This document shows, in pieces, positions 1-14,400 of a DNA stretch of 64,000 bases. The position numbers were made by a program, and so were the translations under genes. Positions within the stretch are counted from its first letter, which is position 1. Every line of letters begins with the position of its first letter. The stretch lies in contig CM065381.1 of NCBI GenBank assembly GCA_033060915.1, forward strand, positions 7,291,501-7,355,500, read 5' to 3'. Under the pieces are notes generated by a model, which was given only the letters and a program-made list of their open reading frames with translations, searched no databases and had not been told where the DNA came from. The stretch comes from Euryodendron excelsum (lineage: Eukaryota; Streptophyta; Magnoliopsida; Ericales; Pentaphylacaceae).

Positions 1-2427
1 TAGTGATGACTGATTTTCTTTGCATTCGTTTGCAGATTTTTTTGTGGGAGTTACATTTCCCAGTAGATATATAGGAAGTTTGGCGCCTTGTGTAGAGATG
101 GTGGAGGTGGTTTGCGAGTATAGTCTATCACAATGGTCTTTTGTATTTCCTTTTGTGGCCTTTTTTGTTCATGGGTGGCTTTCTCTTGATTCTTTTTAAT
201 ACTGTTATCTGACTACTTATAAAAAACAATAGTGATGGCTGATGCGAGTCCAGCTCTTCATTTCCTCCATGTCGTTGATCCGTTCTCCATCTCTTTCGGC
301 AGTTTGCAAACTGGTTTTCAGGCAAAGACTTGCTTCACATATAGCCTGTGCATGTTGAGACCATTCCTCAAGGCTGCAGCAGCCACCATAACCAACACCC
401 ATTTTACCTCGGCATGCTTGTTACCCTGCCAAGTAAATGATGCAATTAACAAGTTATGGTGTATAAACAAAGTTTTTATAGTGAATAATGTGGCTTATTG
501 TGCTCCTTTCATTGCAAAACGAAGGGCCCATTACTTTGGCTCATTATTTCCAAAATGCATTATAACATTTGTATAAGATTTCTGAATAAAAATTCTGTTT
601 TTGTACCATTTTCAATGATAGTCTAGTGAGGGCAGACTCACAAAGAGAACACGACCTTGGAATGCAAACCAATTCCAGATTGTTTATTGGAAAAGGCTAC
701 AATGTGGTCTATCTCATATAACTATGGGAATTTGTTTTTAGGTTTGGTTATGCATGCAAATCAAGGCACACTTCTCTTTGTCAAATTAAACACAATGAAA
801 TTTTCATGACAAAATTTGATGAAATCTAATTAGACTGCTGTTTAAAATTTGACACTCTCTTTTTTGATCCAATTTATTCTATTTAACTTGCATCATCATT
901 TGATTGGAAAGTGTGATCTTATACATAGCGATTTTATTCTGATCTTTTACCAAACAAAACTATAATAGCTATATCCAGGCCTTTTAATTGTGTGAATTCT
1001 GAAAATTCAGCAATCTGCAACTTTTAGAGTCAAGTTTTATATTTGCCATCTAAAAAGCCTAGAAGGCTTCTTCCACTTTGAGAACCTTAACCCTAGAAGT
1101 TTTCCATGACCAAAACGCATCATGATTCCTATTGTAGGCAGCCTTAGGTCCTAGGCCCTAGTTTCGTAATCTGTCCTTTATCTACGAGGAACTCTTTCCC
1201 TTTGCTATACACATGAATGCATTGTTGGCTGACGCTTGGAGAGTGGAGGGGATAGGGTGATTTGGGATGTTCTCTTCACTCGTCCACTACTGTTTGGGAC
1301 ATGGTGGTGGAGTTGTAGAGGCTTTATATAGGCTGGATGAGGAGAGGATTGTATTTAATGGATTCCTTCTAGATCAGAGAGATTTCAGGTCAAATTACAC
1401 TAATAACAAGTTGATTGGTAACATTGATTGGCCTTTCCTTGGAAACACATAGAAAACCTTATTACCTTATGGGGTGGCTATCTTTGTGTGGCTGGCAAAA
1501 AAGGGGAAAAAATTCACCCCCCATTACCTATACTTTTACTAATTAAAAGAGAAAGGGGAAAAAACTCACCATCTTTTTTTATTTGAGTCTTTATGATATT
1601 AGATCAGTAATTGGGCAAACTCTTCTTTTGATTCTCGTCTAGAATTTGTTGGCTCTATTAAGTCGTGATGAAGTGTAGAGGCAGATAGCTTTCTTTTTGT
1701 TCTATTTTATTTTTGGTTTTTTGTTTTGCATATATGCACGGGTGGTACACTTGCGGTACTTTTATCTTTTATTTTTATTTTACTTAAAATATGTGAAGGT
1801 TCTTTTTTGTATGTTCTTCCATCAGTTGAAAGCTCACAGCACATTATTTATATACCATCCCTTGCATGGTGATTGAGCAAAATAAAAGGAATTGGATTTT
1901 GTGTGTTAGATCAGCACAATTCATATCTTTGTTGCCTTTGCACTCTTTATTGTCAGACACGTATGTGCCGTTTCATCTGTGTCCTCTCTCTCCCCTGGTT
2001 GCCTACTAGTACTGGATGTCTAGAACATCTTTTGTGTCCTTTCCTTGCAATTCAGTAGCTGTAGTAGAATTGAGTTTCTGTACCAAAAAAAAAAAATAAG
2101 AAAAAGAAAAAAGAATTGAGTTTCTACTTGCCTCCATAATTTTCTTTCATAATCTTGTTAATTGACCTTGATGGGCCTCTTTGTCCTTTTTTGTAATGTA
2201 TGGTCATAATTTCCGCTTTATTTTTGTTTTATCATGAATATACTGTTATTATTGATTGTGTGATCTTTTGAGCTTGTACGGATGTTTGATGATTCCCAAT
2301 ACCAGTTGCCTTGGCTAGAGTATCTATGGGGTTCGGATGAATCCTCCTTTTGTCCATGCTGTATGATTTTTTTTGCCAATGTTGTACTTTGCTTCAATGG
2401 CACGTGTTTCTGTTAAAATGTTTGCAG
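1..2427. other. Presumed intron/upstream part of the TBC gene; no exon seen
   Basis: No open stretch here matches the N-terminal part expected for a TBC1D15/Gyp7-like protein, and the next exon begins in the middle of a codon at 2428. The region therefore most likely belongs to an intron of the TBC gene whose earlier exons lie left of the window. It is AT-rich and contains T-rich and A-rich runs. At 2067 and 2113 the 13-base string GAATTGAGTTTCT occurs twice, flanking an A-rich tract, which looks like the target-site duplication of a minimal retroposition event. Nothing else is supported. Confidence 0.5.
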
Positions 2428-5400
2428 GACTAGCATTTCCTCCCCTTTACTTCTACAATGGAGGAGTCAGAGAGTTTCTTGCTACAGTGAAGCAACATGT
2501 TTTTCTTGTGAGGTAGGCTGTTTTTAATAATAGCTGTTCCATCCACTTGTAGTCTTTGGATTGCGAGTAATGATTTCCTGTTTTTCAGGTGCTATCCAAG
2601 ATAATTTAGAATTTGTAGAGAATATTAGTGGAGGAAAATAGTCTTCAAACTTGGTTGGAAGATTAAGTCATAGAAGTAGACATTCCTCCTCTGTGCAATA
2701 AAGAAAAATCTTAATCAAATGACAGTTCAATAGATAGTACATGGTAGAAGGACTTACACTAAGTCCAGAAAGGTTATTACTGAAAGAATTGTTGAGCATT
2801 TAATATCTAACAATTTATTTCATATAAGCTAAAGATTTTGTATACCTCTTTTCAAGGGTATTTTTTACGTGTTCACAAAGCAATAATTTGAAGCTTATAC
2901 CAAGGTATTCAAAAATTATTATTATTAGTGTTATTTTTAGGTTTTTGGAGTTATCACTTGATAGCTAATAACAGTGAGATAGACAGCCATCCAGAGAGTC
3001 TCATTGCTCAAGTGCATGTAGAAATGCATTGTTGTTTTAGTCTGATTAGTTTGGATTATACTGGAAAAGACATGTTATAAGTTATTAATTTTTGTTGGAG
3101 ATGAGGTATGTAATGTATGCGTATTGTTAGATGTAATGTACATGGGTTCATTTTTCTATGAAAAGGAAAAAAGGGAAATAAGGAAAAGAAAAGGAAAAAT
3201 TGAAAAAGTTTTTTAGAATCTGATGAGGTCCCATGCATGTTTTCGACATAAATATGGCGTCATATTTGATTTCAATGCAGATATGATGCATAACATCTTA
3301 TTATTATTATTATTATTATTATTTCTGCGCTCATATTATTCTTGTTGTAATTATTTTATATTAAGGAGTTTGACACTATACTTATCAGGAGCACTGGCAA
3401 TTTAGGGTCCTTACTATGCATACATTAACTTGTTAAGCTATTCTAGTTGCACACTACCTTTCAAATTCTCTACATTCTCTACATTAGTCTGTTGGTAGAT
3501 TTTTAAAACAAAGTATTATGTTTTCAGATCAGCAGAAGATGCAAATGTATTTCTTGTGAATGATATTCAAGATCCTCTACAGGTGTGTGTCGTATTGAGT
3601 TGTTTTTTGGTCTTATCTAAATTTCTGTTTTTTTTTAATTATAAGTAAATCTTATGATTCTTATGTATAGTTTTTGAGAATTGCTGCATGAAGTAAATCA
3701 ATTTAAAATTTGGATGCCATTGCACTTGTATGCCAATATCATTTTCATTCTCCGATAAAACGTGCAAAACCACTATTCCATTGTCCCAATTATCCTAAAG
3801 CATTCCCCCTACCCTCTCCCCCTTTTCTTTATTAGCATTCTAAAGTGACTTAAGTCTGATTCAAGGCATTTTCTCTCTCTCTGGGGGAGTGGGCAAGTTG
3901 CACAGACTGGTCTTGAGGTTGTGCTTCATTGCTGATACCACTCCTATGAGTTGAAAGATAGAACTTCCCTTGCCTGTCAGAGTTTGTAACAGTGATAATG
4001 TGGAAAACAACATTTCCTTTTCACCCTTATTTTTAAAGTGAATTCTAGTTGGAAAATTAATTTGTTTAATATTTAAGTCAAAACTCCTGCTTTCTCCAAG
4101 CCAAAACCAAATAATCTCAACTGCATGCGTAGCTTCCACCTTGGCTGAGATTCTACCTTCTAAATCTCCATTTTGACCCTCATAGGTCTACATTCTCTGC
4201 GACATGAACTTGTATTTAGGCTTTAGACTGAGAATCCCATTCTTGTTGCTTGTCAGCAGCTTTGCCAATGGTGTCAGTAACCAGAATCTAATGTCAAACT
4301 TACGTGTTTCCACTCTCTCTCTCTCTCCCTCTCCTCTAATGTCATCCTTTATACCGTTTCCATTGCAATCATTGTCCTGACCCCTTTGCCATCATTCACC
4401 ACTGTGCTAAGGTACCACCATGATGGCCAAATCCATACTGACAAATCCCGTTTTCATGACCATCATCATTAATTTTTTCACCACTGTCTCACCACCATTG
4501 TCATCTTGTGCGTGCCTATGAGGAGTACAAACTGCAGCCTGTAGAGAAAAATTGCTATCCTCATTATTAAAAAAACATAATTCCTTTCTGTCTGGTCACT
4601 TATGAAAACTCCTATCATCATCTTCATCTTTGTCCTCATCCTTGAGCTGCGCTTGTTCAGTGCAAAAGTGAGATTTTTATGCTATGGTATGAGTGGCCTA
4701 ATATTTCATAACATGAAGACGATATTGTCCCCAAGATCTTAGACGGCAAATTCACCGGTTGACAACAAAAGGATAAGATACTTGAAATCAATGTCAAGAA
4801 GACAGAGCATTGTAAGATGCAAAGAATGCAAAATTTAAACCCTAAATCCTGTTGTTAATTACAGAATTCCTAAATCATTCAACCTGTTCAACTCATTTCT
4901 CAAAAAAAAAAAAAGAAAAAGAGGAGAGAGAGAGAGAGAGAGAAGAAAAAAATTCAACCTGCTCAACTAGTTTTCTTGTGTAAAATTGAATTGCTTAAAC
5001 AAAAAGGTGTTTTAAATTTGAAATCAGTGTTATTTGTCAAAAAAGATTGGAAATCAGGGTGTGTTTTTTTGTGACAATGGAAGGGAGGGTGGTGGTGATG
5101 GGATTGTGTCAATGGTAAAAGAGAAGATGGTGGTAGGGTGGTGGTGATGGATGTGAAGGTATGGATGCAGATGGTGAGTATGGGGATTGGTAAAAAATAA
5201 AAAAAATTGTTGGTGACTGTGTAAAGGAGCATGGTGGTGATTATGGGATTGCATCAGTGGTAAAGGTCAAGCTGATGGCATTGGTGGATCTGAACGTAAA
5301 GATGGTTATTGTGATAGTTGAGACTGGTTGTTGGTGGTGGGTGCATGGGACTATGTCTTGGCTACAGTAGTGGAGTTTCTGTAGATTGAAGACAATGGTA

Positions 5401-8400
5401 GTTTCAGGGGAGCTGACAGTTGTATTTATGCTCTCCCAGGTGGTTATAGGATGGGGTGGTGATGGAATATGGTGCTGACGAAATATGGTTGTAGCTGGGG
5501 TTTTTCTAGCAGATTTGTGGTAGATTTTAGATCATCACCTTGTAGTATGTGCGCCGGTGGGTGTCTAGGTCAATGACTTGGCTATGGTAGTGGAGTCACT
5601 GTAGATTGAAAACTGTGGTGGTTTCAGGGGAGCCGTTGGTGGAATTTATGCTTTTGGCGGTGGTGGAATATGGTGCTGACAAAATACAGTAGTAGTAGCT
5701 GTGGTTTTCTAGCAGAACTGATGGTAGATTTAAATAATCATCTTCTAGTATGCTATCTCCCTCTCTCTCTCTCTCTCTCTGATCGAGCGAGAGACAGAGA
5801 GAGAGAGAGGCATGAGTTTAGATGGAGAGGTGCAAGTCCTGAGGTCCCATCAGTATTATTTTCATTAAAGGTATATTTTACTTTTAGTTTAGTTTGGCTT
5901 TAATAACTATCACTAAATGAAGAAAGAAAAAAATATTTTGGTTTTAATACAGATAAACTAGGCATTCAGAAATTTTTTGTGATGCAATAGGTAGAATCTG
6001 TCAGTGTTAGTAACAGCATGATGATGTAATAGGGGGACCTGTTACAAATGTCCAGAGCCATAAGGGATGTCAGTAACAATTTTTAAAACTAGAAGGGAGT
6101 CCCTGTGAGTTAGCCAATACTCAGATGATTGATGTAATTCACCCTTCTTTCCCCTTGTGGCTTCTGGGTTTTGGGGGGTGGGGGTGTTTGAAACCATAGC
6201 TGGTGTCACATTGTACACTGTTTCTCAATGTTATGGTTATGTACTTCCTTGAATTCCTTACCAGTTAATTTCACATTTGGAGAAACTGAAGTTTACAATA
6301 ACTTGAATATCTAGACTAGACTTACTAAGAAAAAGAAAAAAAGCCTATCTAGACTGGGATGAAGCCATTATTGTGAGCTAAGAAGCACGGACACATGACA
6401 CAGCATGGACACGCCAACATGGCGATTATAAAAAAATGGAGGACATGACAAAAATGAATTTTATATATTTTTTATATGCTATATAGGGGAATATTTTACT
6501 CAAAGATGATGGAAACATTGCAAGGTCACACTATTTAAAATTAAAAACCATGCATTCCGTAACTTAAACATCAAATTAAGTATAAAATCACGTTGCTTTA
6601 TGTCACAATTGGATCCCAATCGGAAGCAAAATTTCCTTTTTCCTTCGAGGATTCATTCTCTCTGTGTTTATATGTGGCCATTGAGCAGTAGTTACAAAAA
6701 ACAGTATTTCTTTTGTTCTTGGTATGTATTCCACATTGATTTTTAGTTTATGGAAATAGGAGGCCAGGTGATATACTGCATGTTTATATTGTTTGAACTG
6801 TTGTCTAATTTTTTTTGGTTTTGCTGCTGCAAGGCTTTATTATTAGTACATTTACCCTGATTTTTTGTGCCTGCCCTTGACTATTTCAAGTTTTTTTATT
6901 TTTGTTTATTTTCTTGGACAGAGAACTCTGTCCTCTTTGGAGTTGCCTAGGGCTGTTGCTGTTGCAAACGGGCTATCTTCATCCATCTCAGTTGATGAGT
7001 CCCCCTCAATTGAAAATCAAGAGAGGACTGAAGGAAGTGCCTTTGACGGAAGTGCCAGTCATATTCAGCACAATGGGAGGCAGGGGCAAAAGATTCAGGA
7101 TCCTGCTCGAGATCTTTCAATTCAACTATTGGAGAAATTTTCTCTTGTGACTAGATTTGCTCGGGAAACTACACATCTCTTCCGGGAAAGTCATAGTGAT
7201 GGTTTTGGTGCCATTGAGGGGAGGACCCATAACCAGACTCCCCATGATTACACTAGCAATGTGGCATCCAATGATGTAGAGAAGGTTCCCAATGAAATTC
7301 GTGTAGCCTCAGATCCTTTGGAGGTAACCTTTGGTTTGATTTACTTCTTTGTAAATATTGTATTTCAGGAAAATTAACTGTGATTTAGATTAGTAAATTC
7401 TTGACAGATTAAATATTTTCTCTTGGTATTTTCTGTTTTGAAACGTTACCATACTTAATGCAAGATCAGGAGGGTAAATTTACTAGATCACAGATATAAG
7501 TGCTTAAATATTAGTGGACTTTCCCTTCTTTGTCTTCTTCTGAAGTACTATGACTGGTTGTAGATATTATGCTGTATATGCACTTGAGCTGCATAATCTA
7601 CTGGCTGGTGTTATTGGTTACTATATGTTATGACAAATATTGTTTGCAATAGGGTACAAACTGTGGCTTCTATGTCCTGGTCATTAGCGTTTTGCGTTTA
7701 GATTATTATCGTGTATGTCTGTTATTTCTCTGGCTGTAGTTCAGTAGGTCTCGGGAGTGAGACTATAATGTAATGTAAAATTCAAGCTACATCTTCTCTA
7801 GCAGTCCTTTGAGTGCATTGTATGGTTTCTGTTCTTTTTGGATCCTGGGATTTGGATATCGGATTGAATTCTTCTTCAAAAAAAGGGGATGTGTGGCCCA
7901 AAATTTTGTCATATTATATTGGATACTAAAATTTGGTTGCGAGATAGAAGTGTGACATAAGAATAAGAGGTTTAGGCTCCGTTTGGTTGTGGTTTTAGTT
8001 TTTGTTTTTCGAAATTCGACGGAACCGCGTTTGGCAAATTGGTTCTGGAAATTGTTTTCGTTGAAACAATGTTTGGTAAACTGGTTCCGAAACTTGTTTT
8101 CGGAAAATTTTTCAAAAAACAACCCAGTTTTAGGAACCATTGAAAAGGTGTATTTTGAATTTCCGGAACCGTTTTTATACGAAAATGAGAACGATATGAA
8201 AACGATAGTATTTTCGATAGTCGTATTTTTTTGTTTCCGAGAACAAGAAAAACGAGATGTTCTCAAATTTTTTGGTTCTGAGATCACGAAAATGGAACCA
8301 AAATCGGAACCGATTCCAAACAGGGCCTTATCCTCTTGGTTTAACTCACACTCACTGTATTCTTTTGGTTTTAAAATCTAAATTTCCATTCCTGGACTGT

Positions 8401-11400
8401 CTGATGCAGACATCTATCCTTGTTAAACAGAAACCTCCGTGTAGGAAAAGAAATGATGAAGAAGAAGCTGTCACAAATGTGGGAACTTTTGACCTAGTCA
8501 ATTGTAAGGAGGTACTAAAAGGAGCCTTTTGGTTTTGTTTATCTTTCTGGGTTTTTTCCTTTGTCATTCAGTATTCTTCCCCTTCTTTGAGTATGAGCAT
8601 AATGGGTGTCTAGTTGGTTTCCGGGCCATTTCTTTTCATAATCCTTCAGCAATATGTAGTCACTCGATTTCGACCTTTGGTATTTATGCAGGCAAATGAT
8701 GTCATGAATTCATTCTTTTCTCTACTTAGAAGTGATGTGTTGCCCATGAGAATGTGGCATGTTATCATCCTTGATTTCTTCACATACCGAGTTTCATTAG
8801 CAACAAAAGGTTCTGGGAACAGTAGGGATGCATGTGCGTCAGGATGCATGCAATGATGACACCTATAGGACATTATTCTAATTGGTTGTGATGTATTGAC
8901 ATGACTAGTGGTTGAACCTGCAATGGACAAGATAGAAATGTTCTTATATAAAGATTTTGATGAAAGGGGTATTATATGTGTACAATGAACTTATAAAAAA
9001 ATATAAATACGCAAGATGAAAGTACATTAATCTTATGAGGTAGTATGGGAAAGTGCATAGTCCCACAATATCTTGATATAAATTTTAAGAGAGTTAAATA
9101 GAGTCTGATTAGAAATGTTTTCATAAAATCCAATACGATTTATAAAGCATGTTTATAGGTGCTATAATGTTGATTATAAACCGTTAAAACTAAATAGAGT
9201 TAGAACATGTTTATCAATGAGCTTTTTAGTATTTGCTAGTGCTTGAAAAAAAATTCATGAGTTCGGTTTCCGATTTGCGTTGTACATTGGCTGATACTCC
9301 CGATATTGTTACACCGCGACTGCGATAATTACACCGGCCATTACTTCGATTTAAAACCATGTAACTTACCTTAAAATGAACCTGAATGGTGGCTTAAATG
9401 AACGTTGAAGTAACCCTACTAATTGCATTTCAGCATGGAATAGTGTGCAGTTGGTTATCCATGAGTTTCTAGCAATCTAGTTGTCCACATTGGTTTTGGA
9501 CTGACTTCGGCTAACTAAGGAAATAGGGCAAGTTCAGAGGGGGATTACCGATTTTCAGATAAGCATTTATTGGAAAGAACAATATCTATTAGTTAGTGAC
9601 GCCAGGTTTGCTTGGCATCTGGAGGAAGCACATTTCCCTTGTCTCATTGCTTATGTATAGTAGATTACTCATGCTTTTTGAGGGTGACAGATAAAGGTTA
9701 ACAGCTTTTTGTTATGAGAGAGGAGGTGTAAACCCAAGGCTTAAGGGTCATTATCGGGCAAGCTTGTGGAATGAATCCATGAAAAGTTTTAGAGCTAATT
9801 TAGGGGTGGGAGGCAAGGGTGAAAACCTTTTGTCCTGTGAGCAGAAGAGCGTATGCTTAGACATATAATGTGTATGCACTAAGGTTAAACAAATATAGGA
9901 TTTGGGGATTGGAATAGAGAAAAGAAGTGGAATAAAAAATACAAATAAAATAGAACAGTGACATCAGAATGTGCAATGCATTTTGTTGTGATCTTGAAAC
10001 ATAATTTCTATGATTTGAACTTGTTGGTCTAGCAGTTTGTTTTGTCAAACCTTTAAAAATTAATCTTCTTGAATAACACTGTATTGGTTTGGGTTTGTGG
10101 ATAATGTCAAAGCTCCAAGGCTCCAGAGAAACTCAAATGTAGACATCAACTTGTAAGATAGGTGGATTTAAACTGGTGTTACCTAAATACTCTAATTGTC
10201 TAATACCATAGTGATTTACAATTTTAGAACGGTATCCGGAAACATGTACACTTGCGTTCCAAAACCATGAATATAGCTATCCAATGCGATTTCAACTTGT
10301 TTTCCTATTTGTTTCCTTAAAGGTCACCTAACGGAAAAAAAAAATCATATATAATGAACGAAAATCTGGGAAAAATAGAGTTTTGGTAGAATAATATGCA
10401 AAAATGTCAGCCATAATACTCCAAGAAACCTGTTTTTAGATGATTAATTTGAAAAAAATAGACTATATTTTATTAAATATCTAACCATCTAAGAAAATTG
10501 TTCTAGAAGTGCCTTAAATTTTTAATAGTTTAATTTATACAAGTCTACCACTATCGCATACTACATTCCAGTTCTCGTTCCAAGTACCTGAATGATCCCT
10601 AGTAACATTGACTTAAACAAATAGTATTGAATAGTTTTTGTTGAAAGCTAAATTATTTTACATGCCTGTTATGGAAATCCTTGTTATGAAATCCTGATAT
10701 AAGAAATTTGAGTCTCAAAAGGAAGTTGAAGTTGAAACAAATGAGGAAATCCAGAAGAAAAAAGACAATGTTGGAAATTATTTTCAAATTGCTGGTGTAT
10801 GAGGTATACATTTCATGGCTAAAGGTACCATCAAGTCTTGAAGTCTATCTCGTTAGTTATTCATAATTTTAGATGTGAGCTTCAAGTGACATTAAGCCTT
10901 CCCTGACTATGCCTTGAGGTGGTATCAGCAAGCCTGACCTTGTGGTCTAACTCTCAAAATCCTTTCAACTTATGATTGGTTATGATTTTTAATTTTTGGC
11001 TACTTATTGGTGCTACGGTGGGCTGCCTTCTTCCTGCTATTTTAATGTATATGATCAGATCTTATTATAGGAGAAAAGGAAATGAAGGGAAGATTCTTCT
11101 ACTTATTGCTTATCTTCTAGTACTTCATATAAATGCTTTGCGTGACAACTTTATCTTATGTAAATCAACTTGAAGAGATACGCTTTGCAGTTGGTGACAA
11201 TATGACATAAATGCGCATTAATTTAGAATTTCAGATATCGTGGGCTATTCTTTGCTATACAAGAGTATGCATGTGGTTATTGTATAGCTTGAGCATCAAC
11301 CAGTGTTCTGAAGACCCTTGATGATATGCATGTTGCATCATGCCACTTATGGATAAGTCATAAGTGTCCTTTGCATGCCCCTCTACAGCCTAATAAAAAT

Positions 11401-14400
11401 CTGCTTTATCCTTAATAGCACAATATGCGATTTTAACATGCCTTTGCCCCCTTAATAGGAAAGTTTCTCGTAGTGATACAAGAGCATTAAGTGTTATTGT
11501 GCACACCAAGTTGCTGCCATCCTTGCATGTTCAGTGTCTTGAAATGGTTGGTATACATGATTTGGTGGCGTGTATCTAATTTTACTTAATTGTGGTGGTA
11601 GTCAGTGATTTATTACTAATGGTAATAAATGACATGAAGAAGTTTTTGATTGATATGGAAAGAAATAGATTATTTTATATATTATTCATTTTGATAGGAT
11701 CTAATGTGCTGTTCTCTTCTTTCTTTGATGAATGCATGAACCTTCCTTCTATTTGTTGCATCTCAATCTAATGACATTTGTTTTGGCAGTTCGAAAAATT
11801 AACACTTGTATGGGGAAAACCACGTCAGCCTCCCTTGGGGTCTGAAGAGGTAAAGACTGCTCTTTCCTGCCAAATTTCCTGTGGTTGGTCTGTTGAATAT
11901 GATGAGTTCATCAAGTAATATGCAATATATTTATCGTGACAAGTGATCACTCTCTGGCTGTCTTTTGCTACTACATGGCTCAGATCACAATTTTACACTC
12001 AAATCATATGTGCTCATACAAACAATAATATCATAACAATAAGAAATGCTCAGCTCATAGGAAGATTCATGATTTGCTCAGAAAACATATGAGGAAAAAA
12101 AGGAGTTGACCATGAAATGCAATCTATTCTTGATTATCTATGATTTGATCTATTATGATAATTAAAGCTCTAAGCAATAGAAATCTAGAAAATTATTCTC
12201 TTCTTTTGTTGTACATTATTCAGTACATATAATATAGTGCCTGCAATGGATATGTTATGCACATCCAAAAGTCCATGTCATGCACATGCACGCTGAGAGA
12301 GAGAGAGAATATAACCTGTGCCTATGCATGTTGTGTCGTGGATGACCCAAGTACTTCACAAGCGTCACATTAAATGTGTAACAAAGTGCTTTACATACAT
12401 TCCTTCCCACCACGATAACGTGGATCTAATTATCGGCTGCACTTTGTCATTCTTTCTATATGAATCAAATTCCAAGTAATATTGGTGGTTTCCTTGGTCT
12501 CTTTGTTTGGTTGTGTATCTTTTAGATGAGACTAAACTCTCTCTCTCTCTCTCTCTCAAACACACACACGCACACACATTTTGTTAATATCTGTATGTAT
12601 TGACTTTGCGATGGGAACTTTTCATTGATAATAATCTGTGGTGTGGACACTTTTACAAATGAGGGAAGAAGTCTGTAATCTGACATTTTTATATGCTGGA
12701 GAGGTGCAGGACATGCGACATCATAGGCAATGTGGTTTGGGATGTGAAAATTTGGAGGCTTTGGCATATGGGGAGTTGGAGCCATTTGTGGATATTTAGT
12801 GGATGGTTGTCATGGATGGGAGGATGAGATTCACTGGGGAGCCTCCAGGTTTGGGAAGTACTTAGTGAAGTCACCTTATAAAAAATTTAATCGGGTGCCT
12901 ATGAGCAACTTTCTTTTGAAATAGTGTTTGGAAGAACCTTCTAAGGTGGTCTTTTTTGTTGATGGTTGGCAGCCAGTGGGAAAACCCTAGAGGTAGTTAT
13001 TTTGAGGGAATAATAAGTCTTTCATGAGGTTAATTTTATGGATCTTCTCACAAGTGCTCATTGTGATTGGGCCACCTAAGCAACAAAATACGATGCATGG
13101 CCCAAGTCAGTAGATTCCTCTAAGATTGGCCCTCCCACATGCCTTGTTTGAACAACCACGTTGGGATAGACTCTAATTGGGTAAAAGGAGAGAGTGCTCA
13201 TCTTTGTCCGGCACGTCGATTAGATTTGGTCTAAGTTGCATTTTTTGTTTTGTCCTTTTTTTTTTTTTTTTTTGTTTTGTGGGGGTGGGTGGGGCGGTGT
13301 TGAGTCATGGATAGTTACAAGAGATTGACCTTACGATATTTTTTCCTTGAGAAAAGAGGAAACATACTTCCTTGTGATGTATAAAAGTTGGAGCAAGTGA
13401 ATGTAGGTCATTTGCTTGTTCATTTGAAGAGTGGCTAGTGAGAAACTAGAATTGCCAGCAATAAGACAAAGGAGATGTTTGACTTTGCCAATGCTGGTGA
13501 AGGAAGTAATTCTCTCTATGCTGCATTGGGGAAGAGGGTAGATTGTCCAGACTTTGTTGATTCTGGTGAAGAGGACTATACGGTGGTGGTGGAAGAGGCC
13601 TTCAACAGGCTCTCTCTGTGTGTGTCTCTCTCTCTTTGTTGTTTTGAGATACACTGCATTTGCAGTATGATGAAGAAGGCATGACAGAGGTGAGGTGGAG
13701 TGTTTTTGGGCAGTTTGAGAGGGGGGAGGAGGCTGTTGAAGTGTCATTGCCTTGAAATTTTTTTGTTTGATGGTGTGTGGAGTGGGGGGTTGGCGTGGTG
13801 AGGACAGGTTTTTGTAGTTGTTGGCCTTCATTGAGAGTTCAAGAGAGGGTGTCCCTTTCATAATCGGAGTTCGGAGATGGATGGGCTGGCCTGGCGAGAG
13901 CATTGCAAGAGTTTGATCAAGGGGGTGGTGCAATGAAAGAGGAGGTGCAGCCTAGGTCATTTTTGCAGGTAGTTGCGATACAGAGTTGGCCTTAAAAGTT
14001 GATAAGGGTTTTGTAGCAAGAGTCTCATGGGGATTGCAATGTGGAAGTTGAACATACGTCTTGGGATGACATGGTGGCATATTTGGGTTGTTGCTTGGTG
14101 GCACGACATAGGGGGGTTGGAGGACGCGGTGGTGATGGCTAAGCTGGTTCATGAATGGGTTGCTTTGGAAATGGAAAGTTCTAGCAGCGTCAAGATCCTA
14201 GATCTTAGTGGAGCCTATTGTCTCTTCATTTTCCCATTGAGAGAGGAGGCTTAAAGGATCTTGTATTAAGATTGGAGTTTTGTGGAAGAGCCATTATTCA
14301 TCAACTGGTGGTCTCTCACGGGATGCTGCTATAAGTCTTGGTCTAGCCCCAAAGTAGTGTGGATTAGGGTGTTGAGTCTCCAGGCTCTGTAGAAGGCTTC

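Larger units (their letters stand above)
3583..6921. other. Large TBC intron rich in simple and tandem repeats
   Basis: This intron contains CT and GA tracts (around 4311-4331 and 4926-4943), a degenerate GGTGGTGATGG-like stretch (about 5080-5240), a 220-bp tandem duplication (5357-5752), a CT/GA hairpin (5757-5809), and a decayed piece at 6375-6500 related to the GACAC-rich MITE at 46.75 kb (shared AAGAAGCACGGA string). Open frames across 4963-5254 and 5670-5903 are by-products of this low-complexity DNA. Confidence 0.6.

Noticed and set aside
7787..8381. Overlapping 166- and 132-residue open frames on opposite strands
   Set aside because: They lie across a Tourist-like MITE; the inverted-repeat composition keeps both strands open by chance.
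13331..13933. 200-residue minus-strand ORF, the longest unspliced frame besides GT17
   Set aside because: It is rich in His/Pro/Thr/Gln with no domain pattern and lies in G-rich retroelement-like intron DNA of the TBC gene.
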